A stretch of DNA of 64,000 bases from Pontibacillus yanchengensis (GTDB lineage Bacteria > Bacillota > Bacilli > Bacillales > BH030062), in NCBI RefSeq assembly GCF_009856295.1, contig NZ_WMEU01000005.1:1-64000 (forward strand), given 5' to 3'. Numbering within the stretch: position 1 is the stretch's first letter; each line of letters starts with the position of its first letter. The notes below the pieces were generated by a model that searched no databases, was not told the DNA's origin, and saw only the letters and a program-made list of their open reading frames with translations. Shown here piece by piece: positions 8,660 through 16,387 of this stretch. The position numbers and the translations under genes were made by a program.

Positions 8660-11600
8660 GTGCACCCATGTCTGAGGATAAATTAGTCCAAGAGACCACA
8701 GCAAATTATTTTCAAGATGCATTAAATTGGAATTCAGTATTTGCTTATAATACGGAAGTGATGGGGATAAATGGAACTTTAGGGAGAACATCTGAGAAAG
8801 AAGTGGTACTCGTACGATACCTTCGACAAGCACTCAAGACTTTAAATCCTGGGATCCCTGATGAAGCTTATGAAGATGCGATACATCAAATTACTGAATC
8901 AAATGTTTCAAAGTCAATGCTTCAAATTAACCGAGAGAAGTATTTATTATTTAAAAATGGAGTACAAGTTTCCTATAGAAATAATAAGGGGATTATCGAA
9001 AAAAAGCGGCTTAGGGTTTTCAACTTTGAGGACCCTTCTGCCAATCATTTTTTAGTCGTTAGAGAAATGTGGGTACAAGGAAGATTATATCGCCGACGTC
9101 CAGACATTATAGGTTTTGTAAATGGAATTCCTTTATTATTTATTGAATTAAAAAATGTGCATCGTGACATTCGAGAAGCATATGAAGGTAATTTAAGTGA
9201 CTATAAAGATACAGTACCTCACTTGTTCGATCACAATGCATTTGTGTTTTTAAGTAATGGTGACGAAGCAAAGGTAGGATCAATTTCAAGTAAATATGAA
9301 CACTTTAATGAATGGAAACGTTTGAGCGAAGATGATAAAGGTATCGTAGACCTTGAAACGTTATTAAAGGGTACGTGCACAAAAGAAAATTTTATGGATC
9401 TTTTTGAGAACTTTATTTTATTTGATGACAGCTCTGGAAAGCTAATTAAAATAGTTGCTCGTAATCATCAATTTCTAGGTGTGAATTTGGTAGTTGATGC
9501 TGTGAGAAATAGAGAGAATTTAGATGGAAAGCTAGGTGTGTTTTGGCATACCCAAGGTAGTGGGAAATCTTACTCTATGGTGTTTTTTACGGAAAAAGTA
9601 CACCGAAAAATACAAGGGAATTTCACTTTCTTAATTGTTACTGACAGAGAAGATTTAGATAGTCAAATATACAAAACATTCGCTGGCACAGGAGCTGTTA
9701 GCGATGAGGGTTCAAGAGCAGGTTCAGGCAAACATTTAGAACAACTACTATGCTCTGATCATGAGTATGTGTTTTCTATGATTCACAAATTTAATCAGGA
9801 AATAGATCCTAGCAATCCTTATTCAAAGAGAAATGACATTATTGTTATTTCAGATGAGGCGCATCGTACACAGTATGGTCGTCTTGCACTAAACATGCGG
9901 AATGCGCTACCGAATGCACATTATATTGGCTTTACCGGCACGCCGTTATTCAAAGATGACCAAATAACTAAGAGATTATTTGGTGATTATGTATCAACCT
10001 ACGATTTTCAAAAAGCTGTCGATGATAATGCAACTGTCCCTCTGTTTTACGATAACCGCGGTGAGAAACTAAACTTGTCAACAAAAGATATAAACCAAAA
10101 AATTGCTGAAAAAATAGAAGAAACTGAGCTTGACCAAGATCAACAGGCAAGGTTAGAAAAGGAACTTGCACGCGAATACCATATTCTTACAGCTGAAAAA
10201 CGGTTAGATGCAATAGCAAAAGATTTTGTAGAACATTATACAACACGCTGGGAAACAGGAAAATCAATGCTGGTTTGTTTAGACAAAATTACAGTAGTAA
10301 GGCTGTACAATTTAATACTAAAATACTGGAAAGAAAAAATCCAAGAAATCGAAAGAACAGTTGGTTCAGTTGAAGATGAACAAGAAGAAACATTTATTAA
10401 AAGAAAGCTCCAGTGGCTAAAGGAAACAGAAATGGCTGTTGTAGTTAGTGAAGAGCAAGGAGAAGTTCAAAAGTTTAAAAAGTGGGATCTTGATATTATT
10501 CCACATAGAGAAAAGATGAAAAACGGTTATGAAACATCTGACGGTAGACGTATTGATTTAGATACGGCTTTCAAAAATCAGGACCACCCTTTACGGGTTG
10601 CGATAGTATGTGCGATGTGGTTAACTGGATTCGATGTTCCTAGTCTCTCAACATTATACTTGGATAAACCGCTTAGAGCACATACTTTGATGCAAACCAT
10701 TGCTAGAGCGAATCGTGTTAATGAAGGAAAAAACAACGGCCTTATTGTGGATTATTGTGGGATATTAAAAAATTTACGGGAAGCGTTGGCTACTTTTGCC
10801 ACAGGGCAGGAAGGCAATAACGATGGCAATGACCCTGTTAAACCTGATGAAGAGTTACTTGAGGATTTAAAAGAAACCATTGAGGCTACTAAAACCTATT
10901 TGTTAACAAGGGGCTTCAGCCTTGATAGTATGTTAGATAAAAAGGGATTTGAGCTTATTGCTTCGATTAATAAGGCAAAAGAAGCTATAAATGAAAATGA
11001 AGAAACTAGGAAAAGATATGAAATCTTTGCTCGACAAGTTTTCAAGAAATTCAAAGCCTGTATCAATATTAAAGAAGTTAACAAGTTTAGACCGGATTAT
11101 AATAATATTGATATCATTTATAAAAAGTTACAGGATGATAAGGAAAAGGCTGATATATCTGAAGTATTAAGAGAAATGCATGCTATTGTAGATGAAGCTA
11201 TTGAGACATCTGTTATTGATGAAAAAGAAGATAGTCGTTTATATGACATTAGTAATATAGACTTTGAACGATTAAAAGAAGAATTTAAAAAATCACCTGC
11301 GAAAAATACTACAGTTCATAATTTAAATGAGGTAGTTGAAAAACGTCTTAGTCAGATGATTAAGAAGAACCCCCTACGCGTTGACTATTATCAGAAATAT
11401 CAAAAAATTATCGAAGAATATAATAAGGAAAAGGACCGAACAACTATAGAAGAAACATTCGAACAAATTCTTCGTTTTGTAAAGAATTTGGATGAGGAAG
11501 AAAAACGCGGTGTTAGAGAAGGCTTAAATGAAGAAAAGTTAGCTCTTTACGATTTACTTATTTCTGGTAAAAAACTTTCAAAAAAAGAGCGCGAAAAAAT

Positions 11601-11847
11601 CAAAGAAGTAGGGAAAGAGTTACTTGAAGCATTAAAATCAGAAAAGTTAAATATGAGCAACTGGAGAGAGAAAGAATCGACTAAAGCAGATATAAAAACA
11701 TTCATTTATAACTACCTTTATGATGAGAATACCGGGTTACCAATTGAACAATATACACCTGAAGATGTTGAGTTTAAAGCTAATATAGTTTTCGAACATA
11801 TTTTTAATCAATATAGTAGTTCAACTGAGAATGTTTATGCTAGTTGA
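8656..11847 (+). CDS. hsdR: type I restriction enzyme motor/nuclease subunit HsdR
   Basis: Restriction subunit (1063 aa), an ATP-driven DNA translocase with an endonuclease domain. The N-terminal PD-(D/E)xK nuclease shows D150 and E164-L-K166. The superfamily 2 helicase motor has Walker A TQGSGKS (about 298-304), DEAH at 400-403, FTGTP just after 425, and the motif VI region QTIARANRVNEG. The C-terminal roughly 300 residues are helical and charged and probably bind the methyltransferase core. Its start overlaps hsdS by four bases. Every catalytic motif is intact, so the RM system appears active. Confidence 0.95.
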   Translation: MSAPMSEDKLVQETTANYFQDALNWNSVFAYNTEVMGINGTLGRTSEKEVVLVRYLRQALKTLNPGIPDEAYEDAIHQITESNVSKSMLQINREKYLLFKNGVQVSYRNNKGIIEKKRLRVFNFEDPSANHFLVVREMWVQGRLYRRRPDIIGFVNGIPLLFIELKNVHRDIREAYEGNLSDYKDTVPHLFDHNAFVFLSNGDEAKVGSISSKYEHFNEWKRLSEDDKGIVDLETLLKGTCTKENFMDLFENFILFDDSSGKLIKIVARNHQFLGVNLVVDAVRNRENLDGKLGVFWHTQGSGKSYSMVFFTEKVHRKIQGNFTFLIVTDREDLDSQIYKTFAGTGAVSDEGSRAGSGKHLEQLLCSDHEYVFSMIHKFNQEIDPSNPYSKRNDIIVISDEAHRTQYGRLALNMRNALPNAHYIGFTGTPLFKDDQITKRLFGDYVSTYDFQKAVDDNATVPLFYDNRGEKLNLSTKDINQKIAEKIEETELDQDQQARLEKELAREYHILTAEKRLDAIAKDFVEHYTTRWETGKSMLVCLDKITVVRLYNLILKYWKEKIQEIERTVGSVEDEQEETFIKRKLQWLKETEMAVVVSEEQGEVQKFKKWDLDIIPHREKMKNGYETSDGRRIDLDTAFKNQDHPLRVAIVCAMWLTGFDVPSLSTLYLDKPLRAHTLMQTIARANRVNEGKNNGLIVDYCGILKNLREALATFATGQEGNNDGNDPVKPDEELLEDLKETIEATKTYLLTRGFSLDSMLDKKGFELIASINKAKEAINENEETRKRYEIFARQVFKKFKACINIKEVNKFRPDYNNIDIIYKKLQDDKEKADISEVLREMHAIVDEAIETSVIDEKEDSRLYDISNIDFERLKEEFKKSPAKNTTVHNLNEVVEKRLSQMIKKNPLRVDYYQKYQKIIEEYNKEKDRTTIEETFEQILRFVKNLDEEEKRGVREGLNEEKLALYDLLISGKKLSKKEREKIKEVGKELLEALKSEKLNMSNWREKESTKADIKTFIYNYLYDENTGLPIEQYTPEDVEFKANIVFEHIFNQYSSSTENVYAS

Positions 11848-11885
11848 TTACAACTATAGGATATCATTAAATTTATTGGCAAATT

Positions 11886-11933
11886 AAAAAGACTAGGTCT
11901 ACGGTTAATTGAGACCTGGTCTTTTTGCGTTTT
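11886..11933 (+). terminator. terminator of the hsd operon
   Basis: AAAAAGACTAGGTCT pairs with AGACCTGGTCTTTTT over a 12-base loop and runs into a T tract. It lies 38 bases after the hsdR stop and overlaps the tail of a minus-strand gene fragment. Confidence 0.85.
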
Positions 11934-12060
11934 TTTCATTCCATGCCCAGCCAAATAACTCATTACCGCCTTCTGATAGATGAAGAACAGAGGTTTTGTC
12001 CATAATTTCCTGTGCATTTTGAGAATAGGAATCTTCTTTATCAATAGTGATAAAAAAGAA
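11905..12060 (-). pseudogene. C-terminal fragment of an unidentified protein
   Basis: The minus strand is open for 51 codons ending in TAA at 11905-11907 and reads like natural protein (for example SVLHLSEGGNELFGWAWNEK). The frame begins right after a stop at 12061-12063 and has no start codon or ribosome binding site, so only the tail of a gene remains. No family was recognised. The fragment runs into the hsd terminator, which suggests it belonged to a convergent neighbour. Confidence 0.4.
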
Positions 12061-12071
12061 TTATTAGTAAG

Positions 12072-12203
12072 TTGAATGATTTAACAATAATTGTTGATGA
12101 ATTGGAAAACAGCATGCTATTGCGTGATGAAAATCAAGATTCACTTTTATATACGATTGTAAATAGTTCCTTAAATCATAAAATTTTTAAGACGAAAGTA
12201 TAG
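12072..12203 (+). pseudogene. short fragment of an unidentified gene
   Basis: A 43-codon plus-strand frame (LNDLTIIVDELENSMLLRDE, then ending NHKIFKTKV) looks like a protein tail. It starts at a TTG without a ribosome binding site and is followed directly by a terminator hairpin, as a real gene end would be. It is probably the 3' end of a deleted gene; no family recognised. Confidence 0.35.
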
Positions 12204-12210
12204 TGTGAAT

Positions 12211-12250
12211 AATTAAGCAGCAATCTTTAGCAGGGATTACTGCTTAATTT
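12211..12250 (+). terminator. terminator behind a gene remnant
   Basis: AATTAAGCAG and CTGCTTAATT form a perfect 10-bp stem with a partly paired loop (CAATC/GATTA). The T run is short. Confidence 0.55.
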
Positions 12251-12319
12251 ATGTCGTGAGGATAATAACTTATTTGGTATAATTTTTATAGATATACTCT
12301 CAATATAGGGGGGAGTTAA

Positions 12320-12552
12320 TTGATATATTGTGCTTTGTGTGGTGAAGACAATGAATTACAAAACAGTCATATTTTACCCAAGTTTATTTTTAGGTATATA
12401 AAAAGTGAATCAGAGACAAAAAGACTTAGGGATATGAACACTCCAAATCTTTGTCAGCCATCTATGATTCTAAAGACTATAAAGATAAACTCTCAGATAA
12501 GCAAAAAAGTAATATTGAAAAGAAGATAAGTAGGAATAGAAAAGCTAAATAA
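12320..12552 (+). pseudogene. zinc-finger/HNH-like gene with internal deletion and frameshift
   Basis: The 5' end is intact: GGGGGGAG ribosome binding site, TTG start, and an N-terminus IYCALCGEDNELQNSHILPKF. The CxxC followed by SHILPKF is the signature of a family of roughly 250-350-aa HNH-like proteins of unknown role that I recall from phage and defence loci. After about 50 residues the frame loses that similarity and stops at 12527-12529. The next frame over is open from about 12463 and ends with a plausible C-terminus (YKDKLSDKQKSNIEKKISRN) at 12550-12552. The gene therefore seems to have lost its middle, leaving head and tail out of frame. Confidence 0.5.
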
Positions 12553-12605
12553 AATTCTTTAAAGAGTTCAACCCATGTAGTAATCATTTTGGTTAGGTAA
12601 GGAGC

Positions 12606-12627
12606 AAAGCAGGTGCCTGCTTTTTAT
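12606..12627 (+). terminator. terminator hairpin
   Basis: AAAGCAGG-TG-CCTGCTTT is a perfect 8-bp stem followed by TT, belonging to the AGCAGG/CCTGCT terminator family scattered through this window. Confidence 0.6.
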
Positions 12628-13008
12628 ATGGAAAAAAACGTATAGATACTACCAAATATCCACCAAATTACGGTAACATAGTCTTAAAGGATAACTGAAT
12701 ATTCATTGTTTGGGGGGATTTTAAGACTGCTTCATTCGGCATTCCGTCTGTGAGAAGGTGTCAGGGGAAGAGAACAAACTTCAAGCTTTAAATCTAACCC
12801 CAACATGTAGCTGGCCGCACAAATAACTGAGGATAAAACAAATATTGGACGATTTAAACGTATTGAGGCTACTGCCGTGAAATAACGCAGGGACGGAACT
12901 CACAAACGCTAGAATCGTCCCCGTGATTGAACGGACGACCACATAAAAAAGTAACAAGATGCTCAATTTGTAATGATATTGGTGTTTGATAACCCAACTC
13001 CAGTTAAT
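12628..13008. other. non-coding stretch
   Basis: No convincing gene. An imperfect hairpin (GGGACG...CGTCCC) at about 12889-12927 resembles dispersed Bacillaceae repeats. The rest is unassigned and may be decayed coding DNA with several stops in every frame. Confidence 0.4.
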
Positions 13009-13365
13009 CTACTTATTAATGGGTTCAGGTACACTAACGTCTAATGGTCCCTTATACATGAAATATCCAGTAGAATCATCTAATTGTTGATTTGTAACTT
13101 TTATATATAGGGTAATACTAGCCCAAAGGATGGAGATTTTTTCGAGCCACTCTTCTTTATATTCATTTGGGGCGATTCTAAGTGCTGTTCATATTTCCTC
13201 ATCTAGGGAAACGAAATAGTCTTCTGTAGAAGTTTTTATACCAAGTGTTGGTATGTTTGAAATGTTAGATTTTTTTTGCACGACCTTCATTTGTTCACGA
13301 GCAACCCTAGCAAAATGGTTTAAAAACCATCTTTGTCCTTCTTCAATAATTATTTTATAGAGCAT
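13009..13365 (-). pseudogene. hypothetical gene interrupted by an in-frame TGA
   Basis: Reading the minus strand from ATG at 13365 gives 58 codons of natural-looking protein (MLYKIIIEEGQRWFLNHFAR...), then TGA at 13191-13189. The same frame continues for another 59 codons of equally natural sequence (KEEWLEKISILWASITLYIK) to TAG at 13009. One point mutation therefore separates the two halves of a roughly 118-aa protein. No ribosome binding site is evident. The protein was not recognised; its acidic, amphipathic character would suit a small soluble protein. Confidence 0.5.
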
Positions 13366-13371
13366 ATGAAG

Positions 13372-13404
13372 AGCAGAAAAACCATAGGTTTTCTGCTTTT
13401 TTTT
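13372..13404 (+). terminator. terminator hairpin upstream of the CHAT gene
   Basis: AGCAGAAAA and TTTTCTGCT pair perfectly around an eight-base loop and are followed by seven Ts. It insulates the CHAT gene from upstream transcription. Confidence 0.7.
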
Positions 13405-13433
13405 ATGAATTCTTTGGAGGTAATTAATATTAT

Positions 13434-13462
13434 TTGTCGAAAAAAGAGTTTTAAGCTATATT
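13434..13462 (+). promoter_or_regulatory. promoter of the CHAT gene
   Basis: TTGTCG, 17 bases, TATATT: a reasonable SigA-type promoter 42 bases before the start codon. Confidence 0.55.
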
Positions 13463-13504
13463 ATAAGAATTTAATGGAAGAAATCATTAAATAAGGAGAA
13501 AAGT

Positions 13505-15775
13505 ATGATAAGAGAAAGTTTTTTAAAAGCTACTGAAACAGTGAACCAAGCTATTTTTTACGCACCAGATGATGTAAATGAGCTAAAAAAATATTTTCAC
13601 AGAGTGGGGATTGACCACAGCCAAAAAAATTTACTTAAGATGTTCCGTTTATGTATTAGAATCACACAGTCTCTTCCAGATGAAAAATACTATATACATA
13701 AAAATATAGTATATGACGTTTCAAATGCGTATGTTGCATTAGGTAAAAAACATAAAAAGGTTATAAAACAAAATGTTGGATTCGCATTCAAGAAAGAGCA
13801 TTTTACATTTAAAAAGTATGTGCAATTTGGCGATCCGCACCTTTTTGCTATAGCACTATATATTAATTTAGCAGCAAGGCTAGAGGACATAGGTTTACCT
13901 GGTGAAGCTTTCAACGCAATAGTAAAATCATTGGATCCATGGGTGGAAGTATATGATAAAGATACAGGGAAAGGGGATTTAAAAACAAAAAATATAGATT
14001 TATTTGATGAATTTTTAATTGGAACAATTATGTTAGGAGTAGAAGGTAACCGTCAAACTCTTATTGGCAGAGCTGCTACTAGCTTTCGCAACTTAAGTGT
14101 GGTTGGACATGTAAATAATGATGCACTTAATATGTTTTTAAAATATAAGAAATTTGTAAAGCATGGTGAAGATGCAATATATGAAGATATACGTTTCTAT
14201 ACGACATACTTAGAACTTATAATGGGGGAAAAAACGAAAAATGAAAACTTCGATGAGATAGTAAGTTATCTAGAAGGTCAGTTCAATCTTGAATTTTTAA
14301 GGAATTCCCATGATAAATGCTTTATTATTGCTTCAGTACTCGCTAAAGCATTAGATAGCACAGAATGGTCTGAACATGCAGTTTCTTCATCTCCAAGCGT
14401 AAGTTTCTGGGCAGAATTATTTTATATGCAAGCATTTACTATCTCTCGTTCATCAAACCCAGATGTAGAAGAATATTGGAGACTTTTAAGAGGTTTTTTA
14501 CTTCATGCTGGAAATATTCATTCTGACAGAATGTTATTAGATTTATTTAAACAGAAGAACAGTGGTTTTTTAAACATGATGGTAGCATCATGTCTTCATA
14601 ATAAGGAGTATCAATTAGCTTTAGAGTTAATATATGCATGGTGGGTATATAAACCTGGCGATACAGGCTTGCAAAATGTAGAAGGTAAAGCAATGATAAT
14701 TGCAATTCCAAACTTTCATTCAGAAGGGTATTTTTTTCTAATATATGATAAGGAGAAGGTGCGTGCGCTAGCTTCTAAAAGTAGTAAAAAGTTATCTGAT
14801 ATATTAGAGATAAAGGATAATATTGAAGCAGGTTGGACTGCCATTTTAAATGAAGAGGATACTCTTACTCCAAAAGAGGAAAATAGAATTCATATAGATG
14901 AGTCCTCTGAGTACATTAATTCTTTATCTGATTTTGCCGGAGTTAGCGAATTGAATAAGGTATTATCTAAAATAAAGGAAGAAACCCATTTTGAATATAT
15001 TGAGTTAACATGGACCAATTTCCCAATTCCGGAAATACTATCAAATACAACTAAACATACTTACTCTATATCTGTAGATAGTGTTAGATTACCTGCACCC
15101 AAGGAAATAAAAAAAGTGTTAATATGGAGTGATCCAGACGGAACCTTACTTACATCAGTCTTTGAGGCTGAAGCAATTAAATATTTATTGTCTAGTAAGA
15201 AGATAGAATTCGAATTTTATGAGGGTGAAAATTGTACTAAAAATTTGTTTCTTGAGAAATATTCTGATCCAGAGTTTGATATGATATGGGTAATATCTCA
15301 CGGGGAGTTTAATTCGGATAATCCACCTTTTTCTAAACTATATGTGTCAGAAAATGACCCAGTTACAACATGGGAATTAAAAAAAAGTGTACCCATTACA
15401 AATAAAAGACGATACTTAATTTTGAATGCATGTCAAAGTGGCACTGCTGGAGTAAGATTTAATAGCATGGGTTTTATGGGAATTGGCCCTTCTATAACTA
15501 ATGAATTTCAGTCTGTATTAGGTCATCTTTGGTATGTTGATACACTCGCATCTGCGGTTCTCGGGATTCTTACACTTCAAGCAATTCTGGAGGGGAATAC
15601 TATGGCTTTTTCTTTAAAACAAGCTTCTAAGATTATGTGTGAAGGAAATCGTGCGATTGAGGGAAATTTATCAAAAATTAATGGTGACCTACAAATAGTG
15701 GATCGAGTTAAAAATTCTATGTCTAAAGATTTGAGTTTGCCTTTTTATTCAATGTCAGGGTTACTATTTGGATAA
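13505..15775 (+). CDS. CHAT-domain (caspase-like) protein, putative defence protease
   Basis: A 756-aa protein with a C-terminal CHAT domain (about residues 520-756), a caspase-like cysteine peptidase fold. The catalytic pair is visible as His599 in VISHGEF and Cys643 in LNACQSG, separated as usual in the family. The domain ends with the typical helical stretch after GHLWYVDT. The first 500 residues are mainly helical and could form TPR-like repeats that sense a partner, though I see no clear repeat signature. The ATG follows AAGGAG at six bases, and the gene has its own promoter and an upstream terminator. Known CHAT proteases act in the type III-E CRISPR complex and upstream of bacterial gasdermins. 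Neither is nearby here; the only close partner is a small membrane protein 42 bases downstream. Family call firm, defence role inferred from location. Confidence 0.8.
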   Translation: MIRESFLKATETVNQAIFYAPDDVNELKKYFHRVGIDHSQKNLLKMFRLCIRITQSLPDEKYYIHKNIVYDVSNAYVALGKKHKKVIKQNVGFAFKKEHFTFKKYVQFGDPHLFAIALYINLAARLEDIGLPGEAFNAIVKSLDPWVEVYDKDTGKGDLKTKNIDLFDEFLIGTIMLGVEGNRQTLIGRAATSFRNLSVVGHVNNDALNMFLKYKKFVKHGEDAIYEDIRFYTTYLELIMGEKTKNENFDEIVSYLEGQFNLEFLRNSHDKCFIIASVLAKALDSTEWSEHAVSSSPSVSFWAELFYMQAFTISRSSNPDVEEYWRLLRGFLLHAGNIHSDRMLLDLFKQKNSGFLNMMVASCLHNKEYQLALELIYAWWVYKPGDTGLQNVEGKAMIIAIPNFHSEGYFFLIYDKEKVRALASKSSKKLSDILEIKDNIEAGWTAILNEEDTLTPKEENRIHIDESSEYINSLSDFAGVSELNKVLSKIKEETHFEYIELTWTNFPIPEILSNTTKHTYSISVDSVRLPAPKEIKKVLIWSDPDGTLLTSVFEAEAIKYLLSSKKIEFEFYEGENCTKNLFLEKYSDPEFDMIWVISHGEFNSDNPPFSKLYVSENDPVTTWELKKSVPITNKRRYLILNACQSGTAGVRFNSMGFMGIGPSITNEFQSVLGHLWYVDTLASAVLGILTLQAILEGNTMAFSLKQASKIMCEGNRAIEGNLSKINGDLQIVDRVKNSMSKDLSLPFYSMSGLLFG

Positions 15776-15800
15776 ATAGTTAGTAGAATCTTTGAGTGTA

Positions 15801-15830
15801 TTGACAAAAGCATCTAGGTGTTGCTTAGAA
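15801..15830 (+). promoter_or_regulatory. possible internal promoter
   Basis: Consensus TTGACA, 18 bases, TTAGAA, just after the CHAT stop codon. If used, it would drive the small membrane protein from a start codon downstream of 15836. Confidence 0.35.
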
Positions 15831-16042
15831 ATAAAATGAAAAATCATATGCATCTAACTGAAGTTAGGAAAATGAGAGTAGGTGATGCTAGGATTCTTAT
15901 CATTATGTTGCATCTAATCCCATCTTTCTTAATAATTAAAGATGTTAATCATATGGTATCTTTTATATTATCTACCTTACTAATTTTATTAAACATAACA
16001 TTAATAAGAAGGAGATCGAAATTGGAAGACCCCCAATATTAA
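15818..16042 (+). CDS. small two-helix membrane protein behind the CHAT gene
   Basis: Up to 74 aa. Two hydrophobic helices are evident, ARILIIMLHLIPSFLIIKD and MVSFILSTLLILLNITLI, joined by a short loop and followed by a basic patch RRRS and an acidic tail. The start is uncertain: GTG at 15818 or ATG at 15836, 15848 or 15872, none with a strong ribosome binding site. It lies 42 bases after the CHAT gene in the same direction, and the terminator that ends this transcription unit follows. No family recognised. A small membrane protein beside a caspase-like protease could be an effector or a membrane anchor, but this is inference from position only. Confidence 0.5.
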   Translation: MLLRNKMKNHMHLTEVRKMRVGDARILIIMLHLIPSFLIIKDVNHMVSFILSTLLILLNITLIRRRSKLEDPQY

Positions 16043-16044
16043 AT

Positions 16045-16110
16045 AAGGTGAACACTACTACATCTTTTCTTATCTGCGATAACTATTCAACCCATGTGGA
16101 GTGTGTGACA
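16045..16110 (+). repeat. dispersed repeat, copy 2 (see 5050-5118)
   Basis: Shares AACACTACTACAT, ATCTGCRATAACT and further matching bases with 5050-5118 in the same orientation. It directly precedes a terminator hairpin here. Confidence 0.55.
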
Positions 16111-16124
16111 CATTTAGTATTGAA

Positions 16125-16166
16125 AGAAGAAGCAGGGTCCTATTAATGGGCGCCTGCTTCTTTTTA
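16125..16166 (+). terminator. terminator of the CHAT unit (AAGAAGCAGG family)
   Basis: AAGAAGCAGG pairs with CCTGCTTCTT, followed by TTT. The same stem recurs at 21976, 33205 and 45171. Confidence 0.8.
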
Positions 16167-16387
16167 TTTGTTAGATTGAGACGTAAAAAAACTATGTTAG
16201 TTATTAATATATTGAATATGTAGTAAGAGCATTTTTACATTGATAAAGAAATTCACATTTAGAACTGTATTAATCAAATAAAACCTAGGACCAACTATAT
16301 CTTGATATGGTATTATTTAGTGAAAATAGTTTAATATCCACATTATTACATAGATTTGAAAATTCATTTAAAGAAGGGGATGAGATA
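16167..16387. other. leader region of mcrBC
   Basis: An AT-rich stretch with no gene. It must contain the mcrB promoter; several weak -10-like boxes are present but no clear -35/-10 pair. Confidence 0.4.

Noticed and set aside
12781..12966. 61-codon minus-strand frame
   Set aside because: Covers a hairpin region, lacks a ribosome binding site and resembles nothing.
13505..16042. Gasdermin or CRISPR III-E partner for the CHAT protease
   Set aside because: The only neighbour is a 74-aa two-helix protein, far too small for a gasdermin, and no cas gene is present.
16307..16387. 27-codon extension of McrB
   Set aside because: The ATG at 16388 has a proper ribosome binding site and starts at the family N-terminus; the extension has neither.
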